DNA of 64,000 bases from contig JAXGGA010001590.1 of NCBI GenBank assembly GCA_038373865.1, positions 62,001-126,000 on the forward strand. Direction: 5' to 3'. Positions 1-11,600 of the stretch are shown piece after piece. Both the position numbers and the translations under genes were made by a program. Position 1 is the first letter of the stretch. Every line of letters starts with the position of its first letter. The stretch is from Uloborus plumipes. Its lineage: Eukaryota; Arthropoda; Arachnida; Araneae; Uloboridae. The notes beneath the pieces are model-generated. The model ran no database searches and had not been told where the DNA came from. It was given only the letters and a program-made list of their open reading frames with translations.

Positions 1-1142
1 CTCTCATTTTAAGAAAAAGAAAGATGAATTTTTCTTTGCACAGAAGTAAAAGTAATTGAAAAAATGCCTCACAGTAATTTTTTTTTCCAAACATGGGGGA
101 GGGGGGGGGGATCCAGAAAGTGCTAGAAATAGCATAATCAGTGGATTAGTGTCAAGCTAAACTTTTAATTTTTCAGTTGTCTTGACTACAATCTAGTAAT
201 CTGTATGAGTCAATTGTTGTATGCAAATATTAAATTTTATGATATCTTATTTCCAGAATTCTTTCAATTTAAACTATTTCAATTGAAAAAAAAAACCTTT
301 AACGTTAATTTTTATGGGTTTGAGTTGAATATTCAACATACTTCATGTTTAAATTTTTGTTGTAATTGATGACAATTCTGTTTTTAAATTCGAGGAAGAG
401 CTTGTTTGTATGATGTTTTACGTTTTTTTCTCCTTTAAAAGGGGGGGGGGGAAGAATCCCTCAAATACCCAAAATAATTTTTATGGGATTAATTAGAGCA
501 CATATTCATGATCATGTAAAAAAAAAATTATGATTTTTAAAGATGACCCTCATGTTGAAAATTGAAATTTTGATAAAGCCTTTTTTTGACAAAAAAAAAT
601 TCAAAATTTTCAATTTTGAAATTTTTTTGGAAAAATTCATATGGACTAAGACTATTGTAGTATTTTTTATTTGCATGCTCAAAGTCTTCACATTTTCTGT
701 AAAAAAAAATTTAAAAGATTAAACCATTAGTTTCCCGGGTACAATTTTTTTTCATAAACAACACCAGCTCAGTTTATGTGTCACGAAAATGACAAAAAAT
801 GTAAAATCGCAAAATTTCAACAGGCTATAAAATCAAAACGCATCAAGATAGAAAGAAAAAAATTTAGGGGGTTGCTTATGACCACAAAGGAAGGAAGTAT
901 ACCAAGTTTCATCAAAATCCGAGATGGTGGGTGTTGGGGTGTGGTTGAATTGACATGGAATCACCCGTTAGAATGCTTAATATGTATAGTCTTGAGCAAA
1001 GGAGAACCAGAGGGGACATGATTCAGTTATTTAAATTTATTAAAATGAATGATGTTGCAGCATTAGAATTTTGCACAGAAAGCAGGACATTGTTTTAAGC
1101 TATTCAAATATTAGGCTAATCTGGAAATTCCAAAAAATGACT

Positions 1143-1312
1143 ATTTTAGCAGGGTAGTGGGAACTTGGAACAGTTTACGGAAGAGGCGGTAAGGAGCAGT
1201 GGAGTAGATAGCTTTAAGAGGGCCATTGATGTCATTGGGATCTTTAATTTGACTAGGACCAGCCCAGTTGGGCCCAGAGTCTGCTGCTGGTCGTCATATT
1301 TGTATTTTTTAA
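1143..1312 (+). mobile_element. Non-LTR retrotransposon 3' ORF remnant
   Basis: Two frames together show VVGTWNSL, EEAVRSSGVDSFKRAID and LGPAQLGPESAAGRHICIF before a stop. The pattern W.SL..EAV...S..SFKR.LD..W is typical of the last residues of CR1/Jockey-type reverse transcriptase ORFs. At least two frame changes make it a dead fragment. Family assignment is from memory of the motif. Confidence 0.45.
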
Positions 1313-1722
1313 TTTTGAAAATATTTGTTTTCAATTTTAATTATTTCGAAAATATTTTAGAGCCAAGTCTAAGAAGTATTGATCATAGTTTAAGCAAACC
1401 ATTTTGATGCGTACAGTGCTTTCTATTCTTTATATAATTGCTAGATCAAAATGTTTCGCACTCTTGCAGAAGCATGTTATATTTATCTCAAGTAAACTTA
1501 AAGATCACTTTCAATACAATTGGTCCAGAAATTGCAATCTTCCTTTCTGGAAAACTTATTAGGTATTAGAAAGATAACTATACATTAATTTCACCCTTTT
1601 TTTTAATACTTAGAAGACTAAAATGATTATTCCAATCTTTAATTTCAATTCCAATATCAATTTAAAAAATTCAGTATTACAATGCTGTTTTTCAAATTAG
1701 CAGAATAAGAATTCTTTTTAGG

Positions 1723-1737
1723 AGGTCACAGTGACCT
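1723..1737. promoter_or_regulatory. Perfect AGGTCA-CAG-TGACCT palindrome
   Basis: Two perfect nuclear-receptor half-sites as an inverted repeat spaced by 3. It is identical to the textbook vitellogenin-type oestrogen response element. Function here is unknown, and arthropod receptors usually prefer spacing 1. Confidence 0.35.
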
Positions 1738-2614
1738 CTCTTCAGTACTCCCTTGATTTTATGAAAAGTAAAAGTGGGTGTACAATGTTTGAATAAAGAA
1801 TGATAATAAAATGATGCTTGAAAAAACCCGAAAAAAACTGGGTTTTTCATCAAAACCCTGAAAAACCCCAGGTTTTTAATCAAAAATCCAGATGGGCTGG
1901 GCTTTTTAAAAAAAAAAAACCGTTTTTTTCAAACCCTGTTTTAGTTCCCTATCTATTTTAATCGAAATACACTGTTTAAATGTAACATTACCCAATTTCA
2001 AAGATAATGATACAGTGTTAAAAAAGCACAAGTTGGTAGGAAACATGAGAAGAAGAAAAGCCATTTTAATGCAAAAGTAGTGAGCTAAGTGCTAAAAACC
2101 AAATTTGTTTACTTTTCCCTGTTTTTGTGTATTCATAGTCTATTAGCTTTGCCACTGTTATTAAATTTGACTTAAATCAAATGCATTTGTATTAATTTGG
2201 GTTTATATCACACGCGATCGAAGCTTTTTGATGAAGTAACACTCGAAATATAATAGTTGTGTAATTTTTAAAACTATCAGTTTCAAGTTTAATTATTTTT
2301 ATAAATGAATTGATTAATAACAAAAGTTTTCATTGTATTTTTTTAAAAAATAAAATAAATCCGATTTTTTTTTCAAAAAAAATCATTATTTTTTTACACC
2401 CTGGCACTTAGTATCATTTTGTAATTAAGTATTTTCTGTGGAATGATATTTGTTGTAGTCATCCTTAAGGTTTTCCTTATCTAATTTAGAGATAATAGTG
2501 GTATTAACTGGCATTAGAATTTCAGTCCAAACTGATTAAAATCCTGTATTAACTGTTGTTACTTTCTTGCCATAAAAATTGTTTTTTTAAAAAACTTTTA
2601 TGCTCTTTTTTTAG

Positions 2615-2687
2615 TGACCCTGAATTTTTTGACGAGGGTTGGCTGGCAAAAATCAAAACAGATGCAGGCTCAAATTGGAGACTTAAA
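2615..2687 (+). CDS. hook: hook exon (window exon 1), Hook domain
   Basis: The acceptor is TTTTTTAG and the donor AAA|GTAAGA. The first base completes a codon from an upstream exon. It encodes 24 residues, DPEFFDEGWLAKIK then NWRLK, matching the part of the N-terminal Hook domain that ends in a conserved NWRLK. Confidence 0.93.
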
Positions 2688-5600
2688 GTAAGATAATCAG
2701 CTCTACGGAAAAAACATATTTTCTGCATTAATTGAAATCTAGAACTTGAAAACTAGAAATCCAGCTTCTACCTTTTGTGAATCTCTATGGAATTCTTTAT
2801 TGATTTGTTTTATTATTTGTCTTTTTTATTGGTTTCAAAAATAAGTGCAAGTTTTTAACATAGTCCATTTACTTTTTTTCCTTTTAGGTCAGCAACTTGA
2901 AGAAAGTTTTAAAGGGAATCTTGGACTATTATAATGAAGTAAGTGGACCTTTTTATGCTGCTTCCTGAATAATAAGTTGAAATTCAGGTGCTAAATAGAG
3001 AGTTTGTTTATGTTTTTTTCTTTTTTGGTTTTAATGTCTGATGGAGGAACAGCGGACCGTTTGCATTCTTTCTTAATTGAAAGAGCAAAAGTATCATGAA
3101 ATTATTAGTCATCAATAGTTTGAAATGTGATTTATACTATTAAACTTCAGTACTACATTATTCTCTTTCAGCTACTTTCATGTTGATATTTCCTTGACAT
3201 TTGTTACTTTGTTAAAATCATATCGGTTTTTTGGAGGAAGAAAAAAATTATTTAACTTCTAATTGTATTTTTAAAAAATTAGTTGAAAAACAGTAAGGTA
3301 AAAACTTTAAGCTTAGATGCAGGATGAAACCTTTGATTAAACACAGATAAATAGTTCATGCTAAATGAAGGAGAGAGAAAAAGATGAGAGTTCTACACAA
3401 AGGATGTACTGATGGGTGATGAGATCAAAATAATTTTCTTCAGTTTCATCCTTTATCTTTTGCAGGAAGTCTATCCATAGTACCTACTCATTTCATTATT
3501 AGTTGTAGGTTTTTATTTTAACACGGATAATATTGAGTGATAATTTCTCGAAAATGCATTTAAACTGCTAAGAAATCCCTTAGTTACAAATAGTTATTTC
3601 CAAAGTTCTTGGAGCACCTTTTCAAATCTTGTTAAGATTTCAAAAGTAATTGCATATTTTTATTTATAGTTGCTGTAAACCAAAGGAGAAAAAGTTAATT
3701 TGGAAAATTTGTCTTACAAAAGTTGATTTTTCTGTTTCAGCGGTACACATAATCAATCATTAATCATCACAATACTTACACATGAAAAATATTTATTTTT
3801 TCAATGATACTGCTAACTTTACTAAAAAGTGGGAAAAAAGATTTTAATTTTTCACATTATTCCCAGTTGGAAGCCCAGAAAGATTTTTAAGATTCAGTTA
3901 CTTTTCACCCTCTCAGCGGGCTTTAGATATACATTAGCATCTAGGAAAACAAGTTATTGTGTTATCACAAGTTATTGTATTAATATCTAGTAAAATATTT
4001 TTTAAATATTAGATATTAAGGATGAACTATTTAGATTTAAAAAAATAAGTTAGTGGTTTTTCGATATTATGCAGCATTTTTTTCAATATCCTTCTTTCAG
4101 TAGTTGCCTAGTTTTTATTTTATTTAAAAATGTATTTCATCAGAGTACTAACATATATTCTGTTGCAGTTTTTAGGCCAACAGATAACTGGGTTTCGAAT
4201 GCCGGACGTAAATTCTTTGGGAGAAAGTAATGATCCCCAAGAGCTTGGTCGCCTCTTGCAATTGGTTTTAGGCTGTGCTGTGAACTGTGACCGAAAACAT
4301 GGTAATTTTCATTCCTGTACTAATACCTGTATTAAACTATTCAAAAGTAAGCTCATTTGTTTATTGTACTAATTTTTATTCTATTAATTGCTTTCTGGTG
4401 TTGACACTTTGTACTGATATATCAAAACATTGATCAAGTCATAAAAGTTTTGTGACACATTATTACATACATGTGTTCTTCAGCCAATTGGCAGAAATCA
4501 GCCAATTTGATTGGCAAAACATAGTTCCGTCTATCTACCGATCTGCTTTAAAAAATCCCCCCCCACCCCCCATCCGCTCTAAAATTTTCATTCCATTTAA
4601 AATTTCCATAATCTCTAGACAAAGATAATGGGAGACAGTGGTGATCAACCCAGCTTTTTTTTAAAAGGGAGCATTCTTGGTTTTGGTTAGAAATTTCAAT
4701 TTGAAAAAATAAAAAATTAAATATAATAAAACAGAGTTTGTGAAACCAAAATAATAAAAGTTAAAAATGTAAAATTATAGTAAAATTTTTTACTAAATGC
4801 ATTTAATAGCACTTTTGCCAATCAAACCAACTAGTCACAACATGTCAAATATTTTCAGCCACATCATTTTGAAAGTAATCACATGCATGATTATTGGTGG
4901 AGTAGAAATCAAGAGGACAGAAAAGAAAACTTAATTGCAAACCCTACAGAAGCTTAGAGATGTTGGTTATCAAATATGGATGTACCGCACATTGCATGGA
5001 ACACAGTTTAATAAATACCTACTGAATCTATTGCACCCAACTTATATAATATCTCAGTGTAAATAAATGTATATAAAAAATTGAGAAAATGACAGTTGAA
5101 GCTTATGATCACGTTTGTTTATACTATTAATCATGTTGGCACATTTTAAGTCTCATATTTTGATGAACTTTTAACCTTTTTACAAATTATTATGTTTTCA
5201 GAATTCATTGAAGTTATAATGGGGCTAGAAGAAAGAATACAGCATGATGTAATGAATGCAATTCAAGAGGTAATCATAGTATTTATCACTACTATTTGTT
5301 GATATTATGCAGTCTACCCTTAATATAAGGACCATCTCCGTCCCATAGAAAAAGGTCTTTATAACGAGTGGTCCTTATAAGAGGTAGAACATAGACTATA
5401 TTGGGATAAAATTGGGGGGTTTCTCACTGGTCGTTTATATTGGGATAGTCTTTATAACGAGTGGTCGTTATAACAAGCATCAACTGTGTTTATTAATTTT
5501 GCCAGCAACCCCTGGAGCAGAAACAGTGCAATCCAGTGGCACAAGTCACAGATTCTTGATAAAATTTCAGGCTATTTTCTCACTAGGGAAGAATAAACCG

Positions 5601-8600
5601 GGAAATTTTTACAGAAATAAAATGTTAAGTGTCATCAAACAAAAGTTTGTACTATGTTCTGTGAGATATAATCCCCAGGTAGCATGTGCTTGTAATTTTT
5701 ATGTTAAGCAACTAATGATTAAACATTTTTTGGTGTTGATATCAAGTTTACAATTTATCTGATGCTAGTTTTTTTTTTTTTTTTTGCTGACATTTTTTAC
5801 TTTCAATCTGTGCCGTAGACTACGGAAAGAAATTCTGCTGCTGGATCGGTCAGAAGAATTCTTTAAAAGCTAAAAGCAAACAATAACACTTTCATACATT
5901 TAAAAATATATGTATAATAATTTTAATCCAAATATTAGTAGGTACCTTAAAATTTTAACAGTCAGTTATTTCTGTTTATTCCTCTAAAAACATTTCTTCT
6001 TAATTAGTGATTGAAGAATTTTCAATAGTTTCTTGTCATGAATCTTGCTCTTAAAATATTTCATAAGTCTTTCGAAATAAGCTTGAGCTGCTTCGTGGCA
6101 ATTTTAGAATGAGTGCAAGCTGGGCTTAAATAAAAAGGGTGCAGTTTTCTTCATTCATTAAATCATCACCATAATAAATAATCTTAAATGTAGTTTTAAA
6201 GAGCTAAAAAATACGCTTTTAGCGTTAATCAAACAAAGGTTAAACAATATTTCATGATACTCTAACTGATTTCCCTCTGATTTTGAAAACTATTGAATAT
6301 CCGCTTTTACATGCACTTATAATGCATCAACAGGTAATATAGTTACGCCTTTAGTATTAATGATAGTATTAAATATATTACTTTTACATTTGTAAAGAAC
6401 ATGAATTTTATCTTTTAGTCAGAGTTACAAACAAACAAATAAGCAAGCAAACCTTGATGTGGAATTAATAAAAGCATATTAAAAATAGAAAAGAAAAGTG
6501 AAAGACCTGTAGATAATCAGGAGTTCATTGTAATTCTAGTTTTATGTTCAGTTACATTTCATAAAATTTTTAGTTCTTTACGCATGGCTCAATCTTGTCT
6601 CTCATTTAGTTTACTTGTCACTAGCACCTTCCTTTCACATTTCTTGTGACTTTACAAACCTCTTGTGCCTCAACAAACAAAGCAATTTTTCCAGTTGCTT
6701 TAGTGTTCATTGAGTTAGCTTTTACTCTGAAATGGTTCAGTTCTGCCTATTGGGTGTCAGCTTCTGAAAATTTTTTTTTGTCAGTTCTAAAATTTTAAAT
6801 AATAAAAAATATTTGATGAAATAGTAATTGAGAGGAAAATTAATATTATTTTCAAAATATTAAAATCATATTCATACAATCTTGTTTATATAGTTATGCT
6901 GAGTGTTATGTATCAGGGGTCTATCTAAAAACAAATTAGGTCCGTTACCAGACTCTTCACAAAATTCAGAAACTCAAAAATGGACCCTTCACAAAAATCG
7001 GGGATTCAAAAAACGATCGGAAATATTTTTAGCCGTAACTATTTTTTACAAAACTACCCATTATTTTTCACAAAATTCCGAAAATAGGACCCCGATAAAA
7101 AATCCTAGATTGACCCCTGTGTATGCTTTTTGTACTTTTCAGAAAATTTGGTATGAAATGCAGATTTTTTTTCATTCATAATGACTCACTTGTTTTTATT
7201 TCATTGTATTCTTAAGAGAAAAGTTGTGGATGTATTTTTATGTATTTCAGTGGAGAAATTTGCTGGTTTACTTAATTGTTTCATTTTCAGCTCATGACAA
7301 AGGAAATTCCGGCAGCTTACCAGTCTGACACGTACGCTGACCTTAACAATCAGTTGAAAGGTTTGACAGAAGATTTGCATTCAACAAAGGAATCTAAAGA
7401 ACAAATTACTCAAAGATGTCATGAACTTGATATGCAGGTGAATAAATGACTTGTTGGATTTAGTATTTAGCCTTGTATCAGCAGTGTTGGAACTTCTCTT
7501 TAAATAATTACTGAGGCCTGAATTTTGGTGACATTACATTCAAACAAATCAAACAAATAATTCAAAGAATGAAATATTAAAAAATATCCTCACAGTTTAT
7601 ATAAATTTCGTAATAAATTATATTTCCTATTTTGAAGAAATATACGCAAATAGATAATGCTGCAACATTTTTCATGTGTCGATTCTTTTCTCCTTATCAC
7701 TGGTTTCAGATAATCTGTAGTTTTTTTCAAAGAGTAGAAGTCTTGAATTAAATGGCTGTTAAAAATTAAAAATTAAATTTTTGTGAAAAGCACTCTTAAA
7801 TTAGAGTGCTTTACTTTTTTAAAAATGTTTTATGTCCAGTAAACATAATTGCTAATAATGTTTTTGTGGTAATTTAATTTCATTAACAATTATTTTTAAA
7901 TGCTACTTGGGAAAATTAGCTAAAGCATAAAAAAGAAATTAATCTTATTTTCTATCAGAAATAAACTATTAACTATTTCTAAAGGTAGAAGAAAAAAAAG
8001 TGATGGTAAAATTTGTAGCATTAAAAATCAGCATCTTTATCATTAATTGGCTTGGCCGATTAATCGGCCGTTTATCAACAGCCGATTAATTAGTAATTGG
8101 TCAATTTTCTTAGTGGTGCATCCCTAGTACATTTAACTTTATTGTAAACTTGATAAATTAGATTTTCTCACATTTTAACCAGTCGTTGAAATTATAGAAC
8201 AAAGTAAAACTTCCCTCCCTGTTTATTGTGTTTTTTCGTGCTGATTTTGACTGACAACTTTTTATATTTAATAACTGAAAGATATTTTAATATCTGTGTG
8301 TGTAATGTTTATTGTCATTTATTTATATATTGCACTTACTGAGGCGGATGAAATATTGAGTTCTTTATTTATAGAGATTTTTTTTCCTGCTATGTTTGCT
8401 TACCAAGTGATTCAAAATAAAATTGATGTAATGGTATCTTTTAGGTTGCAATTCTTCTGGAAGAAAAAAGCAGTTTAATATCAGAGAATGAGAAACTTTT
8501 AGAAAGGCTCAATCATCCAGAAAGTCTTGAAGACCCAAGGTACATTTCATGGCATTACTCTATGCTTTAAAAACAGAGCTTGATTAACTTAAAACGCAGG

Positions 8601-11600
8601 GTAAACTTCTTTTTTGTGCTTCTTTTTTAGGAAAGATATATATGCTATATTAAAGATGCTTTATTGATGTGTGATTTTATTTTTTACTTTTATTTAACTA
8701 CTTTTAACATATATTCTGAATACACCATCTCCCATAGCCTTAAAAGGGTTTAACTGTTGATGCAACTTAGTTTATCACTTTTTTTTAGTTTGTTACTTGA
8801 AAAATAATGAAAGATCTTTCTCTAAAAGCATCAGCCTTTGCAGATTCATTATTTTTGAAAGAATATGTTTAATTGATTTATTTCTCATACTTAAAAATAC
8901 AAGTATTTTTTCAATTGTCCTTGAAGTCTAAAATATCTATTTCTTAAAAAAAATTTTGTTTCTATAAATGATTCACCATTTCACCTGGTGTCTTTCAGCA
9001 CATTTGCTGGAAAGCGTTTCCAGCAAATGCAGCAAAAGATGGAGTTGTTACAGGACGAACTTTTCAAAATTGAGACTGGTGAGTAATCTCCTTTTTTTTG
9101 TTAAAAAGTACTTGTACTTATTTATAAATTACTAATTGCAAATGCTACTTGGGGAAAGTGAAGCTCTTATTACGTAAAGAATGAGCATAGCGAAAGATAG
9201 GACTCTCAGCAAATGATGGGGACTCATTCTCAAAGGAGCATGATTTGAAAATGAGTCCCTATAAGGTAAAAAGTCCAGCTTTTGGCGTTGGCCAATGAAT
9301 TCACCACCTCCATGATTTAGGCTTAGTTCTGTAGGGTAGGGAAAGTGTCCAGGAATCTTGCATTATGGTAGGCAGGGGTAGAAATTCAAGAAAATATGTC
9401 ACTGGTCCAATGACCCAGTAACTCCTAAATTTTACTGATCTGTGCAAACATTTCGTGATACATTATTCTGTCTTAATTTTTAAACAAAAAAAATGGAAAA
9501 CATGATATATGGAGTTCATTAGCAGTTTTCAATAGACAAAAAACAAGAAGTAGAAACAATCTACTGTAGAAATTTATTAACCAATCTTTTCCTCTTAAGA
9601 AAATCTAAACATTGTAAGTAACGGTACTGATTTCCACCAGGCCTAAAAATATATGACGCTCACAACTTTTGAAAGAAAAATAGAAATAAAACTTCATTGG
9701 TCCTATGGACCACTAAATTTATGCTCTGTTAGTCGGATGGATACTTTTGTAGTCCTGGACCAGCAGACCACTGTTAATTTCGAGCCCTGATAGGGCTCAA
9801 ATCTGATGCCCTCTGAGCAGCTGAAAATTTCACTGAAATATCTGCAATTTTTAAATATATTATTTGTCTGATCATTTTAGGAGTAGCTCATTGCATATTT
9901 TTTAGGCATACTAATAGTAATTCTGAACCCTTGGTTCCTCAGAAAAGAAGTATAAATAAAGGAAACGATGTCTCTTAAAAATAAGCTCTAGCTTCAAATT
10001 TTATTTATCAAACAGCAACAGCTAGATATGAAATGTTAATTTTTTATACATGTATGCATTCAGTAGTTGCATTGCCATAAATTTAAATATTTTATAAACA
10101 TGTAATTGTGGCCACTCCTAATCTTTCAAACTTAGCAATGTGTTTGCTAATTCCTCTTAAAAAGTTTAGTGGAAAGTCCTGCGACGTCTAGTAGTTAAAT
10201 ATTTTACATCTGGAAGGGTGAAGTTTCGAAATTTCCATCCCTTTGTTTATTCAGGGTTCCCACGGGCCTGAAAAAGGCCTGATTTTTGAGTTTGATTTTT
10301 AGGGGCCCCTAAAAAGGCCATATATTTTATCAAAAGCCCTAAAAATGATTCAAAGCCCTATTTTTTTTTTTTTTTTTTTTTTTAAGAATTTGTAAAAATT
10401 CTAAGTATGCATCTCGCTCCCTTCCATTTTTTCTCGATCGTCGTAACACAGCGTGGAGATTCAAGGTCGCAGATCAAGGTGCAGGGTTCGTACTTCCTTA
10501 AGAAACCCTTAATTTTATCAAGCAAAATTAAGGTCCCTAAAAAACCCTTAAAAAGTCCTTAATTTTGGAAAATTTTCTTTAATTTTCAAGACTGTTTCAG
10601 GTTTTTTTTCTTTGTTTTTCCTCCACGCATTAAAAGCTGGAGTGAGAAGTCTGACCAGAGGAAGTTCGGGTCCGTTAACAGACCCTTTACAAAAGTACGA
10701 TCAAGCAAAGCGGACCCTTTACAAAAATACGATCAAGCAAAACGGACCCTTCGCAAAATGCTGATCAAACAAAAACGAACATTTCACAAATTATTCATTC
10801 AAAAAGCAAATCTGAAATCAAAATAAAACATAGCATATTTCCATGTAAAAGCCCATAATTTTTCGGTCTTTTCTGAAGTTAAAGGGAATTGCTTATCTGC
10901 CAATTTTGCGGAAAAAAAAAGTCGCACACTTCCTGCCTGTGATGCTCTGGCAAGTGATAAATCTTTAATGTAAAATGTATCGCTTTCTGTTGGTTTCTTT
11001 TTAAGAAATTAATAACTTTAAAAAGGTAGTTATTTTGTTTTAATAGTTCTACTTGTTTGTTTTATCATATGTAAATCAAAATGGCTCACTGCAGTATTGC
11101 TGTTATAGATTTCTCTAGAAATACAGAGTAAGGATTTTTCTCCCACCTCATGACTTAAACAAAAAGGAAATAATAATAATAGCAATTATTTGCGAAATGA
11201 ACTTGGAACTGCGAACAGATAGCCAAGGGTTGGAGAAAAAATAGGATTGCTTCTGATAGAGTGACCAGCTATTTAAAATTATTGCCATCTGATGTCTTTG
11301 GTGCGACGTTTTGACCTTATTTTGGAAGAAAATTATCAAGATTTTTTTTTTGTTAGATGCTTACAGGGGTGGTGTTTCAGTAATATTCAGGAATTAATGT
11401 ATTTTTTCATCTGTTAATGTTGGAAGTTTGGTATTGTCTGTGTTGCTACGCCTCCCTACTTCCGCATTTTCTTCTCTGAATTTTTGGCCAATATGTCGGT
11501 GATTATTAATGACATTCATCATGTAAACCTGATGAAATGTATTCTACAATTATTTGACTTTAATAAATTATTTTATTTACCGTTTTTATACTTCTGATGC

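Larger units (their letters stand above)
1..2614. other. Upstream hook intron, AT-rich
   Basis: No Hook N-terminal exon was found, so this is probably intron. It holds a retrotransposon-like fragment (1143-1312), a hormone-element-like palindrome (1723-1737), right-hand CCCTG-type ends near 1938 and 2402 without visible partners, and homopolymer tracts at 107-110 and 441-450. Short open frames at 776 and 1165 are not credible genes. Confidence 0.5.

Noticed and set aside
776..1021. Upstream Hook exon candidate
   Set aside because: The translation has no similarity to the Hook N-terminus and no suitable splice sites; it ends near a TGGAATCACCC transposon-like end.
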